A DNA stretch of 44,151 nucleotides from Clostridiales bacterium mt11 (GTDB taxonomy: Bacteria > Bacillota > Clostridia > Tissierellales > Tepidimicrobiaceae): the NCBI GenBank assembly GCA_001282665.1, contig LN874947.1:170053-214203 (forward strand), in the 5' to 3' direction. The position numbers were made by a program, and so were the translations under genes. Below the pieces are notes generated by a model. The model did no database searches. It saw nothing but the letters and a program-made list of their open reading frames with translations, and was not told where the DNA came from. This document shows positions 33,597 through 41,046 of this stretch, in pieces. The first letter of the stretch is position 1, and each line of letters opens with the position of its first letter.

Positions 33597-34432
33597 TTAT
33601 CCTTTAAAAACCATTCTATAAGTTGTGAACCTATACTAAAGGATTTCTTATACATACCTGGAATTTCTTCTTTAGAAAACCAATCAGCGTGGATTATCTC
33701 TTCTCCATCTACTTTTATATCTCCATCTAAATATTCGGCTATAAATCCAATCATCATAGAATTTGGATAAGGCCAAGGCTGTGAACCAAAATATTTTATA
33801 TTTTTTACTTTAATACCTACTTCTTCATATACCTCCCTTTTGACACAATCCTCAAAAGTTTCTCCGTATTCAACGAAGCCAGATATAACACCATACATCC
33901 TATTGGAAAATTGCCCGTTTTTAGCTAATAAAAGTTTATCATCCTTAGTTACAGCTACGATGATAGCTGGTGATGTTCTAGGCCAAGTTGCATTGCCGCA
34001 GTTGGAACATATCATAGCCCTCTCTGATGGACTATCCTTTCTATACATCTTGGAACCACATACTCCACAGTATTGATTTAATTTAAGCCAATTAAGCAAC
34101 AAATTTGCCTTAGAAGCAAGTAAATAAGTATCTTCATCTACAGATTTAGATAGAGTTCTTAAATCCATAAAATCTATACATTCTTCATAGATATCATCTA
34201 TAATCTCTCCACAGTAACAATTATATCCACAGTAAGCTCCCATATATTGAGTCCCATATAAGCTTATATTTAAATTTTCAACATCATTCCATCTTGGAAT
34301 AATGCTCTTTTCTTCCTCTTTGAAAACCATTAACTTGTTGTTTTTAAATAGAAACCAATAATCCTCATTATTTTTCTCATATAAAGGTTTCACCGATGGC
34401 TCAAATAATATATAATCATCCACATTAGTCAC
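33593..34432 (-). CDS. nudC: NAD(H) pyrophosphatase / RNA-decapping Nudix hydrolase NudC
   Basis: A 279-residue Nudix enzyme that cleaves NADH or NAD-capped RNA ends. A four-cysteine zinc ribbon is seen in CGVCGSKMYRKD and MICSNCGNATWPRTSPAII. The Nudix box follows in GFVEYGETFEDCVKREVYEE, continuing VGI. The NudC-specific SQPWPYPNS motif comes about 15 residues later. The length is typical. It lies 10 bases after tdk, so the two form a unit. Confidence 0.93.
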   Translation of the reverse strand: MTNVDDYILFEPSVKPLYEKNNEDYWFLFKNNKLMVFKEEEKSIIPRWNDVENLNISLYGTQYMGAYCGYNCYCGEIIDDIYEECIDFMDLRTLSKSVDEDTYLLASKANLLLNWLKLNQYCGVCGSKMYRKDSPSERAMICSNCGNATWPRTSPAIIVAVTKDDKLLLAKNGQFSNRMYGVISGFVEYGETFEDCVKREVYEEVGIKVKNIKYFGSQPWPYPNSMMIGFIAEYLDGDIKVDGEEIIHADWFSKEEIPGMYKKSFSIGSQLIEWFLKDK

Positions 34433-34442
34433 CTCATGTATA

Positions 34443-35018
34443 TTAATCTATCATCTTCTTTTCCTCTAAAAAGCATTTCCTGCATAAGGGCTCATACTCA
34501 TCTGAAGCTCCTATTTTAATTCTCTCTTGATCTTTAGATTTCCTATTACTAACCCATCCATCTGCACCACATTTTACGCATACAGCATGATGTTTATATA
34601 GATAATCAGCTATAGGCATCAACTCCTTTACTATTTCAAAAGGCCTACCTGTAAAATCCATGTCTAATCCTGCTACTATAACGGTTAAATCCCTTTCAAG
34701 AAATCCATTAATTGCAGCAATAATCTTATCTACTGGTTCATCTAAAAATTGAATTTCATCTATGGCTATAACATCTGGTTTCAATTCACTAGTATATTCC
34801 ATCATCTCATCTATAGTATTTATCAAAATGCAATTCATAGAAGTCAAATCGTGAGTTACTATCTCATTCCTTTTATATCTACTGTCAACCACTGGTTTAA
34901 ATGCTATGGTCTTATATTTAGCTATATTAAATCGTTTAACGTCTTTTTCTAAGCTAGATGTTTTCCCTGAAAACATGGAGCCTGTGTGTACTATAAGTTT
35001 TCCTTTGTATTGATGCAA
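34443..35018 (-). CDS. tdk: Thymidine kinase
   Basis: A 191-residue type II thymidine kinase for deoxythymidine salvage. The P-loop is HTGSMFSGKTSSLEKDVKRF, Walker B is VIAIDEIQFLDE, and there is a lasso region and a zinc site (CVKCGADG, CRKC). It begins with TTG at 35018, seven bases after GGAGG, with no alternative ATG nearby. Salvage of thymidine fits the nucleoside importer at the other end of the window. Confidence 0.93.
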   Translation of the reverse strand: MHQYKGKLIVHTGSMFSGKTSSLEKDVKRFNIAKYKTIAFKPVVDSRYKRNEIVTHDLTSMNCILINTIDEMMEYTSELKPDVIAIDEIQFLDEPVDKIIAAINGFLERDLTVIVAGLDMDFTGRPFEIVKELMPIADYLYKHHAVCVKCGADGWVSNRKSKDQERIKIGASDEYEPLCRKCFLEEKKMID

Positions 35019-35160
35019 AACCCTACCTCCTTTTTAATTAACTTTTATTATTATATCATTTATTTTTAAGTTTTGCTTTTAAAAATCTAGTAGATAATCA
35101 CATAAAATTTTTTAATGAATATTATAAAGTATCATATGCCCTTTTAAAGGAGAGAAGCTT

Positions 35161-35940
35161 ATGGACAAAAAGAGAATAGTAGAAATAAATAAAATTGGAA
35201 TGATATATCACACCCTTAGTGGTGAAACTGAAGCAATTAAAAATATAGATTTTGATGTTTATGAAGGTGAAATAGTAGGGATTGTAGGCCCAAGTGGCTG
35301 TGGCAAATCTACCTTGCTTTCAATAGTGGCAGGTTTAATTACACCTTCTACAGGAGAAGTATTGGTTAATGGAAATAAGGTTGTAAAGCCGTCAAAGGAT
35401 ATTGGCTATATGTTCCAAAGAGACCATCTATTTGAATGGAGAACCATATTACAAAATGTGGTATTAGGGCTTGAAATCATAGGAAAGGTAGATGAAAATT
35501 CCTATAAATATGCAGAAGAGCTACTGGATACTTATGGATTAGGAGATTTCAAGCATAATTATCCTAGACAGCTATCTGGGGGTATGAGGCAAAGAGCAGC
35601 ATTGATTAGAACTTTAATAGTTGAACCAAATCTACTACTGTTAGACGAACCGTTCTCAGCCTTAGATTATCAAACAAGACTAGCTATAGCAGATGAAATT
35701 GGGATAATCCTAAAAAAAGAGAAAAAAACTGCATTATTAGTAACTCATGACATAGCTGAAGCTATATCCCTTTCGGATAGAATCATTATTCTTACCAATA
35801 GACCTGCTACTATTAAAAATATTATTAAAATTAATTTGACTTGTCCTGAGGGAATACGAACTCCATTAAAATGCCGAGAAGCTCCCGAATTTAGATATTA
35901 TTTTAATGAAATATGGAAGGAGCTTGATGTTCATGTCTAA
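35161..35940 (+). CDS. ABC importer ATPase, SsuB/TauB/ThiZ class
   Basis: A 259-residue ATPase of the nitrate/sulfonate/taurine/pyrimidine-precursor importer class. Walker A is GPSGCGKST, the Q-loop is YMFQRDHLFEW, the signature is LSGGMRQRAALIR, Walker B is LLLLDEPFSALD and the H-loop is VTHDIAEAISLSD. AAAGGAG precedes the ATG. The permease gene overlaps its last eight bases. No binding-protein gene is next to it, so the substrate cannot be assigned. I found no thiamine or other riboswitch in the 140-base leader. Confidence 0.85.
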   Translation: MDKKRIVEINKIGMIYHTLSGETEAIKNIDFDVYEGEIVGIVGPSGCGKSTLLSIVAGLITPSTGEVLVNGNKVVKPSKDIGYMFQRDHLFEWRTILQNVVLGLEIIGKVDENSYKYAEELLDTYGLGDFKHNYPRQLSGGMRQRAALIRTLIVEPNLLLLDEPFSALDYQTRLAIADEIGIILKKEKKTALLVTHDIAEAISLSDRIIILTNRPATIKNIIKINLTCPEGIRTPLKCREAPEFRYYFNEIWKELDVHV

Positions 35941-36739
35941 TAACAAGATATCAAAAGAACATGATGAGTATTTGAAAAAAGTTAAAAAGAGAAAATATAC
36001 TATATTCATAACTCAAATAACTATTTTAATAGTAGGCTTAATCTTATGGGAAATAGCTGCACGACTTAATTGGATAGATACATTTCTAACGAGCTATCCT
36101 TCAGGAATATGGAAGTTGTTCTTACAGTATACTAAAAATGGTGATTTGTTTTACCATGTTGGCATTTCTGTCTTTGAAACCATAATTGGCTTTTTGGCAG
36201 GAACTATACTAGGAATCCTCATAGCTATAGGTCTTTGGTGGTCAGATTTTTGGGCAAAGGTTCTAGATCCTTATTTAGTAGTACTCAATAGTCTACCAAA
36301 AACAGCTTTAGCACCAATTATCATAATCTGGGTAGGAGCAGGATATTCTGGCATCATAGTTACAGCTATTACCGTATCTATAGTCATAACTATTATGAAT
36401 ATGTTTGTTAGTTTTATATCCGTAGATGAAGATAAAATTAAACTTCTTCAGACTTTTGGTGCAACAAAATTTCAAATCCTTAAAAAAGTGGTTATTCCTT
36501 ACTCCATACCAACCATGATAAGCACACTAAAAGTAAATATAGGCTTATCTTGGGTAGGAGTTATTGTAGGTGAATTTTTGATATCTAAAGCAGGAATCGG
36601 CTATTTAATCGTATATGGCGGTCAAGTATTTAAGCTGGATTTAGTAATGATGAGTGTATTTATTCTAGCTTTAATTTCAGCACTTATGTATAAAGGTATT
36701 GCTATACTTGAAGATAAGTTTATGAAATGGCAAGAATAA
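35933..36739 (+). CDS. ABC importer permease, SsuC/TauC class
   Basis: A 268-residue inner-membrane permease with about six helices. The coupling loop includes LNSLPKTALAPIIIIWVGAG and FGATKFQILKKVVIPYSIP, typical of SsuC/TauC/ThiX-like subunits. I start at ATG 35933 (MSNNKISKEH), nine bases after AAGGAG and overlapping the ATPase stop by eight bases. A frame starting at 35906 would overlap further without a better ribosome site. A terminator ends the two-gene unit at 36750-36791. Confidence 0.85.
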   Translation: MSNNKISKEHDEYLKKVKKRKYTIFITQITILIVGLILWEIAARLNWIDTFLTSYPSGIWKLFLQYTKNGDLFYHVGISVFETIIGFLAGTILGILIAIGLWWSDFWAKVLDPYLVVLNSLPKTALAPIIIIWVGAGYSGIIVTAITVSIVITIMNMFVSFISVDEDKIKLLQTFGATKFQILKKVVIPYSIPTMISTLKVNIGLSWVGVIVGEFLISKAGIGYLIVYGGQVFKLDLVMMSVFILALISALMYKGIAILEDKFMKWQE

Positions 36740-36749
36740 ATATTATAAA

Positions 36750-36791
36750 GGCCTGAGCTTGTGATTGGAAAACTCAGGTCTTTTTGTTTTT
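36750..36791 (+). terminator. Terminator of the two-gene ABC importer
   Basis: GGCCTGAG pairs with CTCAGGTC (one G-U) around a 15-base loop and is followed by TTTTTGTTTTT. Confidence 0.85.
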
Positions 36792-36816
36792 ATAGGCAGT
36801 ATATTATCCATTAGTC

Positions 36817-37020
36817 CTATTTATTTTCTGTACTGTCTGTATCATCTTTTCCATCTTTATCGTCTATTTTATCCTCTACCATTTCATTCTTTTTCTTTTT
36901 TAAATAAACACTAGCTATCTGTATTCCTTTAATAATAGCAAGTATTATTACTATTTCTTTAACTAAACCTACAACAAATGAAAACACGCTAATAAAACCA
37001 TATAATCCCATATTATCCAT
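36817..37020 (-). CDS. Small membrane protein with acidic tail
   Basis: A 67-residue protein with one or two adjoining hydrophobic segments (FISVFSFVVGLVKEIVIILA). A Lys-rich stop-transfer stretch (KKKKNE) follows, then a very acidic tail of about 22 residues (DKIDDKDGKDDTDSTENK). A clear GGAGG site precedes the ATG, so I regard it as a real gene. I do not recognise its family. It lies 24 bases after the cyclophilin gene and may be cotranscribed. Confidence 0.6.
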   Translation of the reverse strand: MDNMGLYGFISVFSFVVGLVKEIVIILAIIKGIQIASVYLKKKKNEMVEDKIDDKDGKDDTDSTENK

Positions 37021-37044
37021 TATAATCCTCCATTCAATTATTAA

Positions 37045-37761
37045 CTAATAATTAACTATCTTAATTTTTTTTATTACAACAGGCTTTAGAGGTTTATCAT
37101 TTTCATCTCTTTCTACTGCTGCAATTTCATCTATTACATCCATACCTTCAAATACCTGTCCAAATACCGTATGCTTAAAATCTAACCAAAAAGCTCCGCC
37201 TAATTTCTCATAAGCTTCCACTACTTCCTCTGGATATCCTTTTTCTACTCCTAGTTCGGTCATTTGCTTAATAATATCTTCTTCAACTTTAGAATTTTGT
37301 ACTATGAAAAATTGGCTTCCATTGGTATTAGGTCCGCTATTAGCCATAGATAAAGCGCCTCTTAAATTTCTGTAATTTATATCAAATTCATCTTCAAAAG
37401 GTTTCCCCCATATACTTTCTCCACCCATTCCTGTTCCATCTGGGTCTCCCCCTTGAATCATAAAGTCTGATATAACCCTATGGAAAGTTACTTTATTATA
37501 GTAGCCGTTTTTCGCATGAGTCTTAAAGTTTTCTACTGCCTTTGGAGCTACTTCAGGAAAAAGCCTTACCTTAATATTCCCATAGTTAGTTTTTATTACT
37601 GCAATTTCTTCTCCCTTTTCTGGCAATTGTAATTGGTCTAATGCCATATCTTCCCCTCCCTCCTTTTTTTCTACTACTTCTTCTTTTTTACATCCTCCTA
37701 AAAAAGATAAAGCTGCTATTATAGCTAGTAACAATATGATCTGGTTTCTCTTCCTTTTCAA
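37045..37761 (-). CDS. Cyclophilin-type peptidyl-prolyl isomerase, lipoprotein
   Basis: A 238-residue precursor. The lipoprotein signal has lipobox FLGGC (cysteine 24), then a Lys/Glu tether. The cyclophilin domain begins at about residue 55. Conserved stretches are YNKVTFHRVISDFMIQGGDP, DGTGMGGESIW, GALSMANSGPNTNGSQFFI and HTVFGQVFEGMDVID, including the catalytic arginine in FHRV. It acts outside the membrane to help fold secreted proteins. Translation starts at TTG 37761, eight bases after AAAGGA. Confidence 0.9.
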   Translation of the reverse strand: MKRKRNQIILLLAIIAALSFLGGCKKEEVVEKKEGGEDMALDQLQLPEKGEEIAVIKTNYGNIKVRLFPEVAPKAVENFKTHAKNGYYNKVTFHRVISDFMIQGGDPDGTGMGGESIWGKPFEDEFDINYRNLRGALSMANSGPNTNGSQFFIVQNSKVEEDIIKQMTELGVEKGYPEEVVEAYEKLGGAFWLDFKHTVFGQVFEGMDVIDEIAAVERDENDKPLKPVVIKKIKIVNY

Positions 37762-37820
37762 AGCTGATTTTCCTTTCTAATATGTGGTATACTTATATAG
37801 AGTATCATATTTTTGAGTTT

Positions 37821-37850
37821 ATTATAAGCCTTTTATATTAAATTTTACAA
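37821..37850 (-). promoter_or_regulatory. Likely promoter of the cyclophilin gene
   Basis: Minus-strand TTGTAA (37850-37845), an 18-base spacer and TATAAT (37826-37821). It lies just downstream of the terminator of the hydrolase gene. Confidence 0.5.
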
Positions 37851-37870
37851 AAAATTAGGATTTACTTAAT

Positions 37871-37906
37871 AAAAAACAGGATGATTACTTCCATTGATCA
37901 TCCTGT
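37871..37906 (-). terminator. Terminator after the isochorismatase-type gene
   Basis: ACAGGATGAT pairs with ATCATCCTGT and is followed by six T on the minus strand. Confidence 0.88.
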
Positions 37907-37923
37907 ACTCAATAAATTCTATT

Positions 37924-38439
37924 CTATGTTATATTACATCCCAATGTATTCTTTGCTTCTCTTAATGCAAAATTATGGGCTTCTTCATCAAAAGAAGCTA
38001 CTCCATCTTCATAGATATTTACCTTATAAGCTAAATTCCTAGCATCAGCTGCTGTATAAAGGACACATATGTTAGTGCATACACCTACTAAATATAATTC
38101 CTCTACTTTCTTTTCTCTCAAATAAAGATCTAAGTCCGTACCAAAGAAAGCACTATAACGCCTTTTTTTTATGAGCTTATCTTCATCTTTAACTTCTAAA
38201 TCTTTAATTACTTCACTACCTTCCATTCCTGCTATACAGTGGGGTAAGAACATATCAAATTCCTTATCATCCTTTTCATGATTATCACATATATATATAA
38301 TAGGATAGCCCTTTTCTCTAAATTCCTCCGTCTTTTCTTTAATAAATTTGATTATCTTATCCCCTGCTACTCCAATAGTAAGTGCTCCATCTTTATCGAT
38401 AAAATCCCTCAACATATCGATTATTAATAATGCTTTCAT
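37924..38439 (-). CDS. Isochorismatase-family cysteine hydrolase (nicotinamidase-like)
   Basis: A 171-residue cysteine hydrolase. The catalytic aspartate is in ALLIIDMLRDFIDKDGAL, the lysine is in the KRRYSAFFGTDLD region and the cysteine is in ELYLVGVCTNICVLYTAADA, giving the D-K-C triad. The segment DNHEKDDKEFDMFLPHCIAG is also typical of PncA-like enzymes. Nicotinamide deamidation is the most likely activity, but isochorismatase-like or ureide hydrolysis cannot be excluded. AGGAGG precedes ATG 38439. It has a terminator of its own. Confidence 0.82.
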   Translation of the reverse strand: MKALLIIDMLRDFIDKDGALTIGVAGDKIIKFIKEKTEEFREKGYPIIYICDNHEKDDKEFDMFLPHCIAGMEGSEVIKDLEVKDEDKLIKKRRYSAFFGTDLDLYLREKKVEELYLVGVCTNICVLYTAADARNLAYKVNIYEDGVASFDEEAHNFALREAKNTLGCNIT

Positions 38440-38526
38440 AAGTTAAAAACCTCCTATTCCTTAATTTATTATTTTGCAATAAATTGTTCAATGAATAGTT
38501 GCAATATTTTTACCTTACTTATAATC

Positions 38527-40380
38527 TTAAAAGGAATCTCCTAACCAATATTTATCAGTCCATGCATATTTTAATACGATATTCATCATTAGCTGTATTT
38601 GTTCTTCTAGTTTTTTAGGATTTATTTTACTCACATCATCCTGACTTCCTCCATGATATTTATTATAATCATCCTTCTTCACCCCTGAAATAGCTAATCC
38701 TGAAACTTTATTTTCTGAAAAGATTTCTAAATCTTTAAACATCAGATCAAAATAATCCTGCTTTATAGGAATTCCTAACTCCTTACTTCTATCTTTAACA
38801 TTCCTTATATTTTTATAATGCCGTCTATAACCGCTAAATACTGTTGAAGTATCCATATATAATACATCATTATCCTCAAGTCCTAAATAGCTTAAATATA
38901 TATAAAAACTATTTTCACCTATATTCTTATTTCCTAATACGCTATAAGCTCCTCTACCATCTTCCATTTTCCCATCAATAAATAAAAATACCATTGTTCT
39001 ACTTGGCATTTTCCGACTACTTTTTTCTCCAATACTTCTTGCTAATTCTAAAATAGCAGCAGTACTTGTTCCATTCTCATATAGACCATTGGTATAATCA
39101 GTTACTATCACCAGTGGATTATTACTATATTTTCCCCAAATATATCCAGCTATATTTTTCCCTTGACCTTCTATATCTTGAATATATTCTTCATTAAAAA
39201 CCGGTAATATTCTATCCACATTTCTTAACTCATTGGCTATATATTCTGCAACCTTATCTCTTCCTTCTACAGTGATATCTCCATCTATATATAAATCACT
39301 ATAAATAGTTTCTAAGTCCTGCCAAACTTTTACACTATCAATCTTATATTCATCCCCTGCATTTACTGATGGAGCTATCCATAGAGCTATCAATAAAATT
39401 ATCATAGATTTAACTACTACTATTGTCCTATTCCACTTAAATCTTTTTACATCCTTTACATATTGTTTTGGAGAAAGAAATCTTCCAATCTTTTTCATTC
39501 TCCTTGAAACTATAGTACCATAATTATTAATATTATTTAATAGTCCATGAGCCACTAATAGAAATCCTACAATATTTATTATGAAAAATATTAAAGGATA
39601 TAGTATCAACCAATACTTCCTTAAAGCTATAGCTTGTTTAGCTACTGCCAATATACCTCCCCACTCAGGATTATAATTAGGAATAGAACCCCACTTAGTG
39701 CTAATATTTGCATATTTATTTATTCCAACGGTTATTCCTAGAAATCCAAAAATGCAAAGGGTAAAAAGTACCATACCCATTTCTAAAAAGAAACTTATTA
39801 TAACAGTAGGAAGTTCTATTTCATTTTTAGTTTTATTATAGTTATAATTCCAATTATAAAAGATGCCTTGATTTAGTGAATGAAATACTCTAGTCCAACC
39901 TATAATGCCTAAGACTATTCCATATCCCCATATAGCCTGATGTAACTCCAATCTTTTGAAATAATTTCTATTTAGAATAAAATATCCAATTATTATTTCT
40001 AAAGCTAAACTTATAAAAATACAATAAAACCTATTACTTTCTCTATAATTCTTTTTCCTATTATGGGTAATCTCAAACGCTAAACTACCTAAAACTAGTC
40101 TAATTAATGTAGCAATAAAAGCTATCCCAACTGTTACTTTAGTTCCTTTAATAAGTAAGCTAAGTACATTTCTACCTAATGGATCTGTACCCAATTTATC
40201 TGTACGATTAGGCTTAATAGGATGTTCTAGTTTAAAAACCTGATCTTTAATAACATATTCTAATCCTTTATCTAATGAATAAGGGTCGGCTGTGATTAAG
40301 GCGTCTTCATAAATCATTACAAACAATAGTAATAAAATTGTGATACTTCCAATAATTAATGACCAATTAATATTCTTCAT
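38527..40380 (-). CDS. OppC-like permease fused to an extracytoplasmic M28-peptidase-like domain
   Basis: A 617-residue membrane protein from ATG 40380 (after GGGAGGGGG). Residues 1-285 follow a peptide-importer OppC/DppC permease. TM1 is followed by DKLGTDPLGRNVLSLLIKGT near 61-80, helices, a degenerate coupling loop (WTRVFHSLNQGI) and, near 237, NPEWGGILAVAKQAI then LILYPLIFFIINIVGFLLVA. A further helix (about 319-338) leads outside to an M28-like domain. There, VIVTDYTNGLYENGT aligns with the metal-binding xxAHYDSxxxxxGADDN, SRTMVFLFIDGKMEDGRGAY with FxFxxGEExGLxGS, and KYHGGSQDD with YHTPxDT. Several ligands are changed, so activity is doubtful. No other opp genes are adjacent. Confidence 0.7.
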   Translation of the reverse strand: MKNINWSLIIGSITILLLLFVMIYEDALITADPYSLDKGLEYVIKDQVFKLEHPIKPNRTDKLGTDPLGRNVLSLLIKGTKVTVGIAFIATLIRLVLGSLAFEITHNRKKNYRESNRFYCIFISLALEIIIGYFILNRNYFKRLELHQAIWGYGIVLGIIGWTRVFHSLNQGIFYNWNYNYNKTKNEIELPTVIISFFLEMGMVLFTLCIFGFLGITVGINKYANISTKWGSIPNYNPEWGGILAVAKQAIALRKYWLILYPLIFFIINIVGFLLVAHGLLNNINNYGTIVSRRMKKIGRFLSPKQYVKDVKRFKWNRTIVVVKSMIILLIALWIAPSVNAGDEYKIDSVKVWQDLETIYSDLYIDGDITVEGRDKVAEYIANELRNVDRILPVFNEEYIQDIEGQGKNIAGYIWGKYSNNPLVIVTDYTNGLYENGTSTAAILELARSIGEKSSRKMPSRTMVFLFIDGKMEDGRGAYSVLGNKNIGENSFYIYLSYLGLEDNDVLYMDTSTVFSGYRRHYKNIRNVKDRSKELGIPIKQDYFDLMFKDLEIFSENKVSGLAISGVKKDDYNKYHGGSQDDVSKINPKKLEEQIQLMMNIVLKYAWTDKYWLGDSF

Positions 40381-40529
40381 GGAACCCCCTCCCATTTTCA
40401 TGATTACATAATATTGCACTTTCTCCATTTATCACAACTTATACTTTTATTTATTTTATCATATATTTCTCTTATATGGTTAAATATTAAAAATCTTTCT
40501 TCTATTATGACAAGTGTTCCAATTAAAGA

Positions 40530-40577
40530 AGGACCTTTAAAAATATTTTATTGAATTACTTTTAAAGTTCCTTTTGT
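40530..40577 (-). terminator. Imperfect terminator-like hairpin after the CWC protein gene
   Basis: AAGGAACTTTAAAA pairs with TTTTAAAGGTCCTT apart from one mismatch, across a loop of about 17 bases. Only a broken T-rich tail follows. It lies between the small cysteine-rich gene and the fusion gene. Confidence 0.45.
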
Positions 40578-40585
40578 ATTTAACT

Positions 40586-40762
40586 TTATTCTACATGTTT
40601 CTTATACTTTTCTATACAGGATTTACATATGCAAGATTTTCCCTTTTTATCTTTTGGAACTAATTCTAAAATGTACTCAGGTATTTCAATTTTTTGACAC
40701 CAGCAATTCTCATCATGTTGACAATTGTTCTCTTTACCACAAATAGGACATATTTTTTCCAT
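40586..40762 (-). CDS. Small cysteine-rich CWC-type protein
   Basis: A 58-residue protein starting MEKICPICGKENNCQHDENC, then WCQKIEIPEYILELVPKDKK, and ending CICKSCIEKYKKH. The CPxCG pair, the CWC triplet and the CICKSC cluster fit the Cys_rich_CWC family of presumed zinc proteins, function unknown. I choose ATG 40762, four bases after GGGGTGAG; the ATG at 40789 is upstream of that ribosome site. It stands alone between a hairpin and the ACP-like relic. Confidence 0.72.
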   Translation of the reverse strand: MEKICPICGKENNCQHDENCWCQKIEIPEYILELVPKDKKGKSCICKSCIEKYKKHVE

Positions 40763-40812
40763 TCTTCTCACCCCTTTTAAAATTTTCATTAACAGAGATT
40801 AATCTCAATAAA

Positions 40813-41046
40813 CTATTGATTATCAAAAATATTATCAATATAATTAACCATATCCCCTACGAGTCGAAAAAGCTGCTTTACATCATATACCGTTATCTTA
40901 AATTCTTTCTCAACAGCTATAATCTATTTTACTGCATCAATAGGATTGGTTTCATATTTCTTAGTAAGTCCTGCTTCTTCATTTATATCATCTTCATCCA
41001 CTTCGATTATTTCTACAAGTAAATAAATAACCTTATCCAATATCAT
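40813..41046 (-). pseudogene. Acyl-carrier-protein-like gene with an in-frame TAG
   Basis: A frame of 77 codons from ATG 41046, interrupted only by TAG at 40926-40924 (codon 41). The first part is MILDKVIYLLVEIIEVDEDD and then INEEAGLTKKYETNPIDAVK. After the TAG comes IIAVEKEFKITVYDVKQLF, then RLVGDMVNYIDNIFDNQ. Length and pattern match acyl carrier proteins throughout. The phosphopantetheine motif DSLD is replaced by NPID, so the serine is lost. The TAG sits where ACPs have leucine, so one T-to-A change in TTG would explain it. The start overlaps the last 14 bases of helD. Confidence 0.65.

Noticed and set aside
35019..35160. Thiamine or other riboswitch before the ABC importer pair
   Set aside because: None of the conserved words of known riboswitches is present in these 140 A/T-rich bases.
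40816..41022. Plus-strand frame of 68 codons
   Set aside because: It lies opposite the ACP-like relic, is very rich in Ile, Tyr, Asn and Phe, and has no ribosome site; it is a shadow of A/T-rich DNA.
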